Shown: positions 41,043-49,914 of the stretch, one piece after another | How the letters are laid out: every line of letters begins with the position of its first letter | Numbering within the stretch: the stretch's first letter is position 1 | Assembly: GCF_024172185.1 (NCBI RefSeq) | Contig: NZ_JAMZEC010000001.1 | Location: 4,154,001-4,218,000 of the forward strand | Length of the DNA: 64,000 nucleotides | DNA from: Nonomuraea roseoviolacea subsp. carminata | Lineage (GTDB): Bacteria; Actinomycetota; Actinomycetes; Streptosporangiales; Streptosporangiaceae | Direction: 5' to 3' | Translations under genes and position numbers: made by a program | Notes under the pieces: model-generated | The model's input: only the letters and a program-made list of their open reading frames with translations | Told to the model about the DNA's origin: nothing | The model's database searches: none

Positions 41043-42052
41043 TCGACGTCCTCGTCGCCGGGGGCGGGCCCGCCGGCCTGGCGACCGCGATCCACGCCGC
41101 CCTGGCCGGGATGGAGGCCGTGGTGGTGGAGCCGCGCGCCACGCCCGTGGACAAGGCGTGCGGCGAGGGCCTGATGCCCGGCGGGGTGGCGGCGCTGACG
41201 GCGATGGGCGTGGAGCTGACGGGCCGCCCGCTGCGCGGCATCCACTACCTCGACGGCCGCCACTCGGCGCGGGCCGCGTTCCACGACGCCGGAGGTCTCG
41301 GGGTGCGGCGTACCGTGCTGCACGCCGCCCTCGCCCGCCGCGCCGCCGAGCTGGGCGTCAAGACCGTCACCGGCCGCGTGTCGTCCGTGCGCCAGGACGG
41401 CGACGGCGTCGAGGCGGCGGGGCTGCGCGCCCGCTGGCTCGTGGCGGCGGACGGCCTGCACTCGCCGATCCGTCGCTCGCTCGGGCTCGGCCTGCCCGAC
41501 GCCCGGCCACGCCGGTACGGCCTGCGCCGCCACTACCGGGTGGCCCCCTGGAACGACCACGTGGAGGTCCATTGGTCCGGCACGGGCGAGGCGTACGTGA
41601 CGCCGGTGGCCGGGGACCTCGTCGGGGTGGCGATCCTCAGCACCCGCCGGGGCGGCTACGAGGAGCACCTGGAGGCGTTCCCCGCCCTGCTGGCCCGCCT
41701 GGACGGGGCGCCCGCGACGGCGGTGCGCGGCGCCGGGCCGCTGCGCCAGCGCGTGCGCTCGCGGGTGGCCGGGCGGGTGCTGCTGGTGGGCGACGCCGCC
41801 GGCTACACCGACGCGCTCACCGGCGAGGGGGTCTCGCTGGCGGCGCGGTGCGCGCGGTCCCTGGTCGACTCCCTGCGGCGGGGCCGGCCGCAGGACTACG
41901 AGCGGGCATGGGCGCGGATCTCGCGGGCGCACCGGCTGCTCACGGGCGCGCTGGTGTACGTGGCCCGCCGTCCGGGCACGGCCCGCCTCGTCGTACCGGC
42001 CGCCCAGCGCCTCCCGGCCGTCTTCACCGCCACGGTCCGCGCCCTGTCGTGA
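41039..42052 (+). CDS. FAD-dependent hydroxylase/oxidoreductase of the phenolic-lipid operon
   Basis: A 337-residue flavoprotein. The N-terminal VLVAGGGPAGLATAIHAALA binds FAD, and VGDAAGYTDALTGEGVSLAA is the second nucleotide motif. By position it corresponds to SrsC, which oxidises an alkylresorcinol ring towards a quinone. Its sequence is also near GGR-type reductases (KACGEGLMPGG), as is the flavoprotein at 37158, so the cluster encodes two related enzymes. GTG start overlaps the methyltransferase stop. Confidence 0.9.
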   Translation: MIDVLVAGGGPAGLATAIHAALAGMEAVVVEPRATPVDKACGEGLMPGGVAALTAMGVELTGRPLRGIHYLDGRHSARAAFHDAGGLGVRRTVLHAALARRAAELGVKTVTGRVSSVRQDGDGVEAAGLRARWLVAADGLHSPIRRSLGLGLPDARPRRYGLRRHYRVAPWNDHVEVHWSGTGEAYVTPVAGDLVGVAILSTRRGGYEEHLEAFPALLARLDGAPATAVRGAGPLRQRVRSRVAGRVLLVGDAAGYTDALTGEGVSLAARCARSLVDSLRRGRPQDYERAWARISRAHRLLTGALVYVARRPGTARLVVPAAQRLPAVFTATVRALS

Positions 42053-42142
42053 GACCGGGCTCTGACGCGTCTCCGGTGTGACGCGGATCACGGGCGCAAC
42101 CGTGACAGAACGGTGTCGCGCCCTCCCGCCATCGTCGTCCTC

Positions 42143-43162
42143 ATGACGACCACCACTCTCTCCGGCACCTTCTCCGGCACTCTCACCGGCCTGGACCCCG
42201 ACGAACTGGCCGAGACGCGCGCCGTCAACGCCCGCACGGAGCGGTTGCTGGACCGCCGGACGCCCCTGCACGTCCAGGACGACGCGCCGGCCGCCCGGGA
42301 GGAACGCCGTTCGGGCGGCGGCGGGTTCCCTCCCGTCACCCTGCTCCCCGAGGCCCGATGGCGTACCGTGACGACGCCGGCAGGCCATCGGATCCCCCTG
42401 CGGGTGCTCCTCCCCGAGGAGGGGCAGCCGGACGGGGTGTACCTGCACTACCACGGTGGCGGAGGCGTGATCGGCTCCGCCGACGGTCAGGACCTTCGTC
42501 TGCGCGACCTGGCGAACGCGGCCAACGTGGCCGTGCTCAGCGTCGCCTACCGGTTGGCTCCCGAGCACCCGTACCCCGCGGGCACCGAGGACGCGGCGCA
42601 GGCCGCTCTGTGGCTGGTGGAGAACGCCGCCGCCGAGTTCGGCACGGACCGGCTGGTGATGGGCGGCGAGTCCGCGGGCGCCCGGCTCACCGTCACCACT
42701 CTGCTGCGGCTGCGGGACCGGCATGGGCTGCCGCCCGCCGAGGCGTTCCGGGCCGCGCAACTCTCGTTCGGCACGTACGACCTGGCGCTCGGCACCCCGA
42801 GCGCCCGCGGGGCGGGTGAGCGCAACCGGCTGATCAACACGCCGATCCTCGCCTGGTTCAAGGAACAGACGCTGCCGGGCCGGTCCGCGGAGGAGCGGCT
42901 CGACCCGGACATCTCACCGCTGCACGCGGATCTGCGCGGGCTCCCGCCGGCCCGGTTCGTGGTCGGCACCGAGGACCCGGTGCTCGACGACACGCTGTTC
43001 ATGGCGGCCCGCTGGTGGGCCGCGGGCAACAAGGCCGAGCTGGTCGTGGCCGCCGAGGGGTGGCACGGATTCACGCTCTTCCCGACCGCGCTCGCCCGCC
43101 GCGAGCTGGCCGCACAGCAGGAGTTCGTCCGCGCCGCGGTGCGCGCCGACGGCGGCGTCTAG
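42143..43162 (+). CDS. Alpha/beta-hydrolase fold-3 (HSL-like esterase)
   Basis: A 339-residue esterase/lipase-like enzyme. The oxyanion motif HYHGGGGVIGSADG and nucleophile elbow GGESAGARL (Ser) are the hormone-sensitive-lipase family signatures. VVGTEDPVLDDT and WHGFTLF supply the Asp and His of the triad. It lies 90 bp after the hydroxylase gene. Whether it belongs to the lipid cluster is unclear. The ATG at 42143 has no strong ribosome site. Confidence 0.9.
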   Translation: MTTTTLSGTFSGTLTGLDPDELAETRAVNARTERLLDRRTPLHVQDDAPAAREERRSGGGGFPPVTLLPEARWRTVTTPAGHRIPLRVLLPEEGQPDGVYLHYHGGGGVIGSADGQDLRLRDLANAANVAVLSVAYRLAPEHPYPAGTEDAAQAALWLVENAAAEFGTDRLVMGGESAGARLTVTTLLRLRDRHGLPPAEAFRAAQLSFGTYDLALGTPSARGAGERNRLINTPILAWFKEQTLPGRSAEERLDPDISPLHADLRGLPPARFVVGTEDPVLDDTLFMAARWWAAGNKAELVVAAEGWHGFTLFPTALARRELAAQQEFVRAAVRADGGV

Positions 43163-43173
43163 CCTGTGCAGCC

Positions 43174-43887
43174 ATGAACCGCACCGAACGCCTGTACGCC
43201 CTCGTCGAGGAGCTGCGCGCGATCGCGCCCCGTCCCCGCACCGTGGGCTGGCTGGCGGCCCGGTTCGGGGTGTCGCGGCGCACCGTGCAGCGCGACATGC
43301 GGGCGCTGATGGAGGCCGGCGCGCCGGTGCGCTCCGAAGCCGGGCAGCACGGCGGGTGGTTCATCGACCGCGACACCACGCTGCCGCCGATCAACCTCAC
43401 CGCCGCCGAGGCCCTGGCCGTGGCGGCGGCGCTGGCCGGGGCCGAGCACGCCACCCCCTTCTCGGCCGCGGGCCCCGGGGCCATGCGCAAGCTGGCCGCC
43501 GCACTCGGCGCGTCGGCGGCCGAGGAGGTACGGGCGCTGACCGAGCGCGTGCACGTGCTGCCCGGCGGCGCGGCCGAGGGCGTCCTGGCCGCCGTCGAAC
43601 AGGCCGTGGCGCGGCGGCGGGTGGTGTGGATCCGCTACGCCGACGCCGAGGGCAGGCAGAGCGAGCGGGAGGTCGAGCCGAGCGGGCTGCTGGCGGCGTC
43701 CGGGGCGTGGTACCTGATCGGATGGTGCCGCGCGCGCCGCGCCGGCCGCGGCTTCCGGCTGGACCGCATCATGGCGGCCGAGCTGCGGGAGGAGAGCGCG
43801 CCCGGACACGCCATGCACGATCTCGACCACGAGCTGGCCGACCGCGCCCGCCACGCCGAGAGCCTGCGCACGCTCAGCGCCCGATGA
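43174..43887 (+). CDS. Helix-turn-helix WYL-domain regulator (YafY family)
   Basis: A 237-residue protein. The N-terminal HTH (about 5-60, LAARFGVSRRTVQRDMRAL) is followed by a WYL-type sensor (about 145-215, WIRYADAEGRQSEREVEPSG then GAWYLIGWCRARR). WYL proteins bind single-stranded DNA or small ligands and regulate genes nearby, including defence and stress genes. Starts 11 bp after the hydrolase gene, so the two are probably one transcript. Confidence 0.9.
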   Translation: MNRTERLYALVEELRAIAPRPRTVGWLAARFGVSRRTVQRDMRALMEAGAPVRSEAGQHGGWFIDRDTTLPPINLTAAEALAVAAALAGAEHATPFSAAGPGAMRKLAAALGASAAEEVRALTERVHVLPGGAAEGVLAAVEQAVARRRVVWIRYADAEGRQSEREVEPSGLLAASGAWYLIGWCRARRAGRGFRLDRIMAAELREESAPGHAMHDLDHELADRARHAESLRTLSAR

Positions 43888-44000
43888 CGGCCGCCGTTCG
43901 CGCTCCCGGCTGTCGGCCCGACCCGGCGGTCGTTCCAAATCTGGGCATAGGCCCGCACGCCGCTCTGTCGGACCGCGGGGCCCGCCGGGAGACTGGGGCC

Positions 44001-44495
44001 ATGAACGCGCGCGAGAGCGAGGCCGCCCCGGAGCCGGTCGAGTACGGGGGCGCCGTGTACGGCTCGCTGCTGGCCGCGTCCGTGGTGGCCGGAAGCGCGG
44101 CGGGCACGCCCAGCACGGCCGCCGACCTCGTGGCCCTGCTGATCAGCACGGGTGTGGTGTTCTGGATCGCGCACGTGTACGTCCGGCTGGTCGAGCAGGG
44201 CCTGCACCCGATGACCTGGCGCCGGATCCGCGCGGCGGGACGGGTGGAGTGGCCGGTCGCCCAGGCCGCGTTCCCCCCGGCCGCGGCGGCCGCGATCGCC
44301 TGGGCGCTGGGGCTGTCGGACGCCGTGGCCACGTGGGTGGCGCTGGGGGTGGCCGTGGCGAGTCAGGTGGCGTGGGCCGTCGCGGCGGCGGTCACGTCGG
44401 GGTCGGACAGGACCGGGATCATGGCGTCGGCGGTGATCAACCTGGTGCTGGGGCTGGTCGTCATCCTGCTGAAGACGCTCGTGGCCGGCCACTGA
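44001..44495 (+). CDS. Small integral membrane protein, four helices, unknown function
   Basis: A 164-residue protein with four hydrophobic segments (VYGSLLAASVVAGSAA, LVALLISTGVVFWIAHVYV, AAAAIAWALGLSDAVATWV, and the pair near the end, SAVINLVLGLVVILL) linked by short charged loops. I do not recognise the family. The ATG at 44001 comes 113 bp after the WYL regulator. Codon use is typical of the window. Confidence 0.75.
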   Translation: MNARESEAAPEPVEYGGAVYGSLLAASVVAGSAAGTPSTAADLVALLISTGVVFWIAHVYVRLVEQGLHPMTWRRIRAAGRVEWPVAQAAFPPAAAAAIAWALGLSDAVATWVALGVAVASQVAWAVAAAVTSGSDRTGIMASAVINLVLGLVVILLKTLVAGH

Positions 44496-44534
44496 CGGGC
44501 GTGGCCAGGACGGGCGTGGCCAGGACGGGTGTGG

Positions 44535-45488
44535 TCAGCGGGTGATGCGGCCCTCCCGCACCAGCCAGTCGACGGCCTCGGCGACGGCCTCCAGCGACGT
44601 GTGGCGGGGGCGGTGGCCGAGCAGGCGCGCGGCCTTCTCCATCGAGCAGTGCGGGCTGTGCGCGATATGGTCGTAGGTGACGCGGGCGTGCTCCTCCGGC
44701 ACCGTCTCGCGCCAGCGCTCCCACGGCAGGTACGCCAGCCGAGCCTCGCGGCCGAACCAGCCCGCCACCGCCTCGGCGTAGCCGCGCAGCGTGAGCGCAG
44801 TGGCGGCGACCGAGTGGAAGCTCTCGCCGACGGACGCCGACGGGTTGGCCAGCGCGTCCATGAACAGCCGCGCCACGTCGTCGGCGTGGACGTGGTGGAC
44901 GGTCTCCATGCCGAGGTTGGGCAGGGTGACCTCGTCGCCGTCGGCCAGCGCCTGGAACACGCCCGTGTCGAGGTTGCCCGCCGGGTTGACCGGCACCCAG
45001 CCCGGCCCCACGATGTGGCCGGGGTGGATCAGCGTGGCGGGGAACCCGTCGCGGTGCGCCCGGTCGAGCAGGTACGCCTCGATCGCGACCTTCTGGCGGC
45101 CGTACTCGCCGATGGGGCGGCGCGGACGGTCCTCGGTGGTGGGCACCCGGGTGCTCGGGCCGTGGATCCAGATCGTGCCGCAGTGCAGGAAGTGGCGGAC
45201 GCGGCCGGTCAGGGCCTCGGCGAGCTGCCGGGCGCTGTCCTCGGTGAAGCAGATGAGGTCGATGACCGCGTCGGCGCCGAGCTCGGCGACGCGCCGGCCG
45301 AACTCGCCGCGCGCCTCCTCGGCCTTGCGGTCGACGGTCACGGTGGTGACCCGCTGCCACGCGCCATGAGGCGTGTACGGCTCCCGCTTGCCGCGGCTGA
45401 CGGCCACCACCTCATGGCCGGCGTCGACCAGCCGGGGGACCAGGTAGGTGCCGATGTGGCCGCTGGCTCCGATCACCGCTACGCGCAT
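44535..45488 (-). CDS. NAD-dependent epimerase/dehydratase (extended SDR)
   Basis: A 317-residue Rossmann enzyme: VIGASGHIGTYLVPRL is the nucleotide-binding motif and Y-G-R-Q-K (in PIGEYGRQKVAIEAYL) the catalytic YxxxK. Such enzymes epimerise, dehydrate or reduce nucleotide sugars or related substrates. The substrate is unknown. It is transcribed on its own; a tandem repeat region lies upstream. Confidence 0.88.
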   Translation of the reverse strand: MRVAVIGASGHIGTYLVPRLVDAGHEVVAVSRGKREPYTPHGAWQRVTTVTVDRKAEEARGEFGRRVAELGADAVIDLICFTEDSARQLAEALTGRVRHFLHCGTIWIHGPSTRVPTTEDRPRRPIGEYGRQKVAIEAYLLDRAHRDGFPATLIHPGHIVGPGWVPVNPAGNLDTGVFQALADGDEVTLPNLGMETVHHVHADDVARLFMDALANPSASVGESFHSVAATALTLRGYAEAVAGWFGREARLAYLPWERWRETVPEEHARVTYDHIAHSPHCSMEKAARLLGHRPRHTSLEAVAEAVDWLVREGRITR

Positions 45489-45542
45489 GCGCCACAGCCT
45501 AGACCGGCGGCCCGCCTCCGTACGAGGGCCGCCGGCCGGACG

Positions 45543-45660
45543 GCGGAGGCCGCGAGCGCGCGGCTCCGGCCCGCTGGGGGAGGTAGCGAGCGCGGGGCTC
45601 CGGCCCGGCGGGGGAGGCCGGGAGCGCGGGCCTCCTGCCCGGCGGGGGAGGTCAGGCGCG
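45543..45660. repeat. Imperfect 37-bp tandem repeat upstream of the SDR gene
   Basis: About three copies of a GC-rich unit containing GGGGGAGG and AGCGCGGGGCTCCGGCCCGG fill the gap between two minus-strand genes. The last part overlaps the 3' end of the quinone reductase gene. Confidence 0.65.
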
Positions 45661-46506
45661 CAGGGCGGCGGCGATGCTGTCGGCCAGCGGGGTCGTCGGG
45701 CGGCCGATGAGCCGCGACAGCTCGCCGGTCCTCCCCGCGAGGAGCCCGCGCGCGATGGCGCCGTCGATGTCCTGGAGGAAGGCGATCATGGGCTCGGGCA
45801 CGCCGGCGCCGGCGAGGACCTCCCGCTGCTGCTCGGGCGGCACGGCCCGGTACGTGATCTCCTTGCCGGCCTGCCGGGACAGCTCGGCGGCGAACTCGTC
45901 GAAGCTCCAGGCGACGTCGCCGCTCAGCTCGTACGCCTTGTTCTCGTGGCCCTCGCCGGTGAGGACGGCGACGGCGGCGGCGGCGTAGTCGGCGCGGGCG
46001 GCGGAGGCGACCCGGCCGTCACCGGCACTGCCCAGGATGGCGCCCTGCTCCAGGAACTGGCCGAGGTTCTGCGTGTAGACCTCGGAGTACCAGCCGTTGC
46101 GCAGGAACACGTAGGGCACGCCGGAGTCGAGGATCGCCTGCTCGGTGTACTGGTGGTCGCGGGCCAGCCCGAAGTCGGCCGCGGGGCCGCCCAGGATGCT
46201 GGTGTACGCAAGGAGGCCGACGCCGGCCTCCTTGGCGGCGTCGACGACCGCCTGGTGCTGGGCGGGGCGCTGCCCGACCTCGTTGCCGGAGATGAACAGC
46301 ACCCGGTCGCCGGCGGCGAAGGCGGCGCGCAGGCTCGCCGGGTCGCCGTAGTCGGCGAGACGGAGCTCGACCCCGAGGGCGGCCAGGTCGGCGGCCTTGT
46401 CCTTGTCGCGGACGACGGCGGCGACCTGGTCGGCGGGGACCCGGTCGAGCAGTTCCTTGACGGCGAGACGGCCGAGGGCTCCGGTGGCTCCGGTGACGAC
46501 GTACAT
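45652..46506 (-). CDS. qorB: NmrA-like NAD(P)H:quinone oxidoreductase
   Basis: A 284-residue SDR of the QorB/YtfG type, reducing quinones with NADPH. The motif VTGATGALGRLAVKELL starts at residue 4. LLAYTSILGG and the SGVPYVFLRNGWYSEVY segment are family landmarks. It is divergent from an HxlR regulator across a strong palindrome, the same pairing as the known qorB-qorR/ytfG-ytfH loci. Confidence 0.92.
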   Translation of the reverse strand: MYVVTGATGALGRLAVKELLDRVPADQVAAVVRDKDKAADLAALGVELRLADYGDPASLRAAFAAGDRVLFISGNEVGQRPAQHQAVVDAAKEAGVGLLAYTSILGGPAADFGLARDHQYTEQAILDSGVPYVFLRNGWYSEVYTQNLGQFLEQGAILGSAGDGRVASAARADYAAAAVAVLTGEGHENKAYELSGDVAWSFDEFAAELSRQAGKEITYRAVPPEQQREVLAGAGVPEPMIAFLQDIDGAIARGLLAGRTGELSRLIGRPTTPLADSIAAALRA

Positions 46507-46581
46507 GGTTGTCCCTTTCCTGGTGGTCTGCAGGGCCGCACGTCAGGAGGCGAGCCCCTGTCGTGCGGACACCCCACCATG

Positions 46582-46602
46582 GCACTTTCTGCGAGAAAGT
46601 GC
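46582..46602. promoter_or_regulatory. 21-bp palindrome between quinone reductase and HxlR genes
   Basis: Perfect 9-bp arms GCACTTTCT and AGAAAGTGC around GCG. A third half-site AGAAAGTGC lies at 46611-46619. The region is AT-rich for this genome and sits 40 bp before the regulator start. Confidence 0.8.
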
Positions 46603-46642
46603 AAACTAAAAGAAAGTGCTAACCAGGGGGTAGTATCTGGGC

Positions 46643-47056
46643 ATGGACGCACTCGTACAGCCCGCCGTGGAGGCGGAGCGGACTCTGCCGGCGCTGGAGT
46701 TCGACGTCTTCGCCCGCGCCTGCCCCTCGCGCGCGACCTTCGAGCACATCACCGGCCGCTGGGGCTCGCTGGTCCTGATCGGCCTGAACGAGCACCCCAT
46801 GCGCTTCAACGAGCTGCGCCGCCGGGTCGACGGGGTGAGCGACAAGATGCTCACGCAGACGTTGCAGGCGCTCGAACGCGACGGGTTCGTCCACCGCAGC
46901 GCCCGCGAGGGGTTCCCGTCGCGGGTGGACTACAGCCTCACGCCGCTCGGCGAGCGCACCGCCGTGAAGCTGTGGGCGCTCATCGAGCTGCTGGAGGCGG
47001 ACATGCCCGAGGTGCTGAAGGCGCAGGCGGCGTACGACGAACGGCGCTCCGGATGA
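46643..47056 (+). CDS. HxlR/QorR family redox regulator
   Basis: A 137-residue winged-helix repressor. HITGRWGSLVLIGLNEHPMR and VDGVSDKMLTQTLQALERDG are HxlR landmarks. Cys27 in ARACPSRATF occupies the usual position of the redox-sensing cysteine of YodB/QorR-type proteins, so oxidants or quinones may release it from the palindrome. No other Cys is present, so a one-Cys switch is expected. Confidence 0.92.
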   Translation: MDALVQPAVEAERTLPALEFDVFARACPSRATFEHITGRWGSLVLIGLNEHPMRFNELRRRVDGVSDKMLTQTLQALERDGFVHRSAREGFPSRVDYSLTPLGERTAVKLWALIELLEADMPEVLKAQAAYDERRSG

Positions 47057-47173
47057 CGCAGATGCCCCGAAATAAAGGGACTTTTGGCCCCTATCTCCGC
47101 AAGTCGCCGGCCAGCAGACTGTTCGGATGTTCCGCATTCGGATGTCGCGCATGACGGCGGGCGGGCCGGTGCG

Positions 47174-47410
47174 ATGACCGCCCGAGACCTCAAGGAGCTG
47201 TCGCAGGCCGACGCGCTGCGGCTCGTGGAGGACCCCGAGGAGGCGGCCTCCTATCGGGAGCGGCTGACCCCCTGGGTGGCGGGAGAGATGGACCAGGTCA
47301 TCCGCATCCGCCCGGAAATGGTGACCGGATTCGAGCTGGTGCCCGCCGTGTCCTGGAACGACGCGCGGCACGCCGCGGGAAACGCCTTCGACGTGACCCG
47401 AGGCGGATAA
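47174..47410 (+). CDS. Hypothetical 78-residue protein
   Basis: MTARDLKELSQADALRLVED opens a charged, helical protein ending in AGNAFDVTRGG. It has no membrane segment or motif I know. Reading frame and amino-acid use look coding (low Arg excess, balanced charge), but no strong ribosome site is present. Possibly a small regulator; confidence is limited. Confidence 0.5.
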   Translation: MTARDLKELSQADALRLVEDPEEAASYRERLTPWVAGEMDQVIRIRPEMVTGFELVPAVSWNDARHAAGNAFDVTRGG

Positions 47411-47612
47411 TGCCAAACACTGGGCGCGGGAAAATCCGTGGCATTTCCATGGCCGAAAGAAGGCCGTTGTCAATGAGCGGCGCGGCCCTTTCGTTTTCCG
47501 GGCGCCGGGGTATCATGAGCGCATCGGAGTTCGCCTTGCGGGCCCGTCGTCGGCGTGCGCTCCGGCGCGTCAGGCCGCTCGCCGCGAGGGCGGGCGGCCT
47601 TGCGCCGGGCGG

Positions 47613-47768
47613 TCACAGGAAAAGCTGGACCGTCGCGTTGTCACCGGTTACCAGGACGATGGTCACGACTACGGTGATCAGGCTGAGGATGAGAAAGGTG
47701 CGGCGTGGCGGCCGTACCCGAAACTCTCCGTCGATCCTGATCCTCAGGTTGCGAGAGGACTTCGGCAT
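47613..47768 (-). CDS. 51-residue single-span membrane protein
   Basis: Short gene absent from long-ORF searches. MPKSSRNLRIRIDGEFRVRP has a basic N-terminus, followed by one hydrophobic helix (TFLILSLITVVVTIVLV) and a short tail GDNATVQLFL. The ribosome site AAGGAGGG is at good spacing. Located 131 bp downstream of the glucokinase gene on the same strand. Basic-in topology suggests a cytosolic N-terminus. Function unknown. Confidence 0.7.
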   Translation of the reverse strand: MPKSSRNLRIRIDGEFRVRPPRRTFLILSLITVVVTIVLVTGDNATVQLFL

Positions 47769-47898
47769 GACGCCCTCCTTCGGGTGGGCAATGGTCCGGC
47801 GGGGTCCGCTGGTTGACGGCCTATGGGCCTCGCCGGGCTGTTGATAATGAGCGTATCCCCACTAATGCACTCCGCCAATGATTTCCAGCTTCAACACG

Positions 47899-49131
47899 TC
47901 AATAAGGATTAGAGGCGGACCGTCGCGTCGTCCCGGGTAAAGGCGGCGCGACGGAAAAATCATCAGGTTGATGCCGCCCGGTGGATTGAAATCGCGAACG
48001 GCCGAGTGCGAGCGCGCCTCTCACCCCGATTTCTCGGTCGTGGACCAGATGGATCGGGATGGCGTCCATGAGGTCCGCGTGCTCGGCGCCCGCCGGGCGG
48101 AACGCGGCCGTCAGGCAGCCGTCGGCCATGAGGAAGTCGGCCACCCCTGGCGCCCGGAGCACGCTCCCGCACAGCCACACCGAGCCGCCCCGGCCGAGCG
48201 TCACCAGCGCCATCGAGCGCAGGAACTGCCCCAGGATCCCGCCGAACAGCCGCATCACCTGGACACAGAACTCGTCACCGGCCAGCGCGCCGGCGATGAC
48301 GAGCGGGGCGATGCCGAGCCGTTCGCTCCTCGCGCGTTCGACCCCCGCGGCGAGCAGCGGCGCTGGGTCGATGCTCAGCGCCACGAAGTCGTACAGGTGC
48401 GTGAACCCCCGTGACCCGGAGATCGACTCCTCCACCGAGACGGCCCCGGCGGAGCCGGGAGGGGAGGCGTGCGCGCCGGGGGCGGGGGAGCCGGTGCGGT
48501 GGCCGCGCAGCCAGGCGAGGTAGTCGCTCTCGCGGCGGGTGCGCGGCTGCCAGGGGATGTGGCCGCCCTCGGTGCCGTGCGGGCGCCCGTGGGGGTCGAG
48601 GTGGCCGACGCCGACCCCGGAGTCCACGGCGACGACCAGCCGCGCCCGCCCGTCCGCCGCCTCTCCCGGCCCCGGCCCCGGCTCCGCGCCCGGCTCCGGG
48701 CTCGCGGCGGCGGTGAGGCGCTGGTGGCCGCTCTCGTCCAGCTCTCCGACGCCGGCGGCCATCGCCTCCATGTCGTTCACGGTCTCCACCCGGATCCCGT
48801 ACGTCGCGGCGAAGCGGTCGCGCCGGAAGACCGGCCAGTCGGGCCGGTTGGTGACGCGGACGTCGCCGTTGGGGCGCGGCTGCCCGGCCACGCCCGCGAC
48901 CAGCATCTGAGGCGTCCGCCCGATCATCGTCAGGCAGTGGTGCAGGAGGGCGTCGAGCGAGCCGAAGTCGGCTCCCCGGAACCCGATGGTCTCGCCCGTG
49001 GGCTCCCCGGTGGGCTCGTGCCGCACGAGGACCGTCATGCCCCCGGCGTCGACCCCGGCCAGACCCGTGCCGTCCGGCTCGACGGGCGGGAAGCGGTGGT
49101 CGAGCCGTCCCCCGGACCGATCCTCAGGCAA
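47899..49131 (-). CDS. glk: Glucokinase-family sugar kinase
   Basis: A 410-residue ATP-dependent glucokinase of the Glk (PF02685-like) type, phosphorylating glucose. The segments VAGVAGQPRPNGDVRVTNRP, VETVNDMEAMAAG and EGGHIPWQPRTRRESDYLAW fit the active-site region, while the N-terminal ATP loop (AGVDAGGMTVLV) is unusual. An acidic Gly/Pro insertion (about 140-165) interrupts the domain. TTG at 49131 with GGAGA upstream is the best start. Confidence 0.8.
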   Translation of the reverse strand: MPEDRSGGRLDHRFPPVEPDGTGLAGVDAGGMTVLVRHEPTGEPTGETIGFRGADFGSLDALLHHCLTMIGRTPQMLVAGVAGQPRPNGDVRVTNRPDWPVFRRDRFAATYGIRVETVNDMEAMAAGVGELDESGHQRLTAAASPEPGAEPGPGPGEAADGRARLVVAVDSGVGVGHLDPHGRPHGTEGGHIPWQPRTRRESDYLAWLRGHRTGSPAPGAHASPPGSAGAVSVEESISGSRGFTHLYDFVALSIDPAPLLAAGVERARSERLGIAPLVIAGALAGDEFCVQVMRLFGGILGQFLRSMALVTLGRGGSVWLCGSVLRAPGVADFLMADGCLTAAFRPAGAEHADLMDAIPIHLVHDREIGVRGALALGRSRFQSTGRHQPDDFSVAPPLPGTTRRSASNPY

Positions 49132-49277
49132 GATCCTGTCTCCGTCCGCGAGGCGAGTCGAGCGGCGGTACGGATCACATCATGACATTTACGTCCTGCG
49201 CCGGACGGCTCAATCCGGGAATAGGTCCGGGGATTCGCGGCGGCATTTCCTGGGGTGCGCCGGAAATACGCCACGAC

Positions 49278-49291
49278 ATAATGAGAATTAT
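49278..49291. repeat. AT-rich inverted repeat at the end of the SnoaL-like gene
   Basis: ATAAT-GAGA-ATTAT resembles half of a Fur/Zur box and is unusual for the GC content. It overlaps the SnoaL stop codon and lies about 150 bp upstream of the glucokinase start. Role unclear. Confidence 0.35.
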
Positions 49292-49725
49292 TCGGAAATA
49301 TCGGTTTTATCAGCGCGGGCGTGGGCGCGGGCCACGCTGAGGCTGTCCTCGTAGATGTGGTACCGCGTGATCAGCCCGTCCTCGACCGTGAGGTGCAGCG
49401 CGAAGGGCGAGGTGTACGCGCGGCCGTTCGCCCGCACCGTCTGCCTGATGTGCCCCAGCACGACCGCGTCGGGCCCGTCCACCAGGATCCGCGCCACCGA
49501 CGTGCCGTTCAGCTCGGGCACGTGGTACTCCTCCAGCATGCGGAAGTGCCCCGCCACGTCGCCCCGGCCGGTGCGCCGGCGGATCCACGGGGTGTCGGGG
49601 TGTTCCCCCTCGGGCCAGTCGAGCTGCCAGTCGATCTCCTCGGCGAACAGCTCGGCGGCCCCGTCGTGGTCGCCCTTGGCCATGCGGCCGAGCAGTTCCG
49701 CGACGGTTTCGCGGGTGGCGTTCAT
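49288..49725 (-). CDS. SnoaL/NTF2-like protein
   Basis: A 145-residue small barrel protein (VAELLGRMAKGDHDGAAELF, GRGDVAGHFRMLEEYHVPEL). SnoaL-like folds include isomerases, cyclases and unknowns. It shares the fold, not sequence, with the protein at 36720-37088. GGAACGCC precedes ATG; divergent from the next gene. Confidence 0.85.
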   Translation of the reverse strand: MNATRETVAELLGRMAKGDHDGAAELFAEEIDWQLDWPEGEHPDTPWIRRRTGRGDVAGHFRMLEEYHVPELNGTSVARILVDGPDAVVLGHIRQTVRANGRAYTSPFALHLTVEDGLITRYHIYEDSLSVARAHARADKTDISE

Positions 49726-49914
49726 CAGGCGTTCCTCTCTGTACGCGGTGGTGCGGCACCAGTCTCGCGAACGCGCCTGACCTCAGTCGATTACCCGCCG
49801 GGTAATGCGCCTGCCTACCTTGAGGAAGCTTCGCAAAAAACGGATAATCCGCGGACCGATGAGTTTCCGTGCCGGCACCGGTCTGCACAACCGACGACCA
49901 CAAGGGAGACAAAG

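Noticed and set aside
47410..47844. A 144-codon plus-strand frame after the 78-residue protein
   Set aside because: Basic Arg/Ser-rich shadow; the opposite strand holds the better-supported 51-residue membrane protein with a strong ribosome site.
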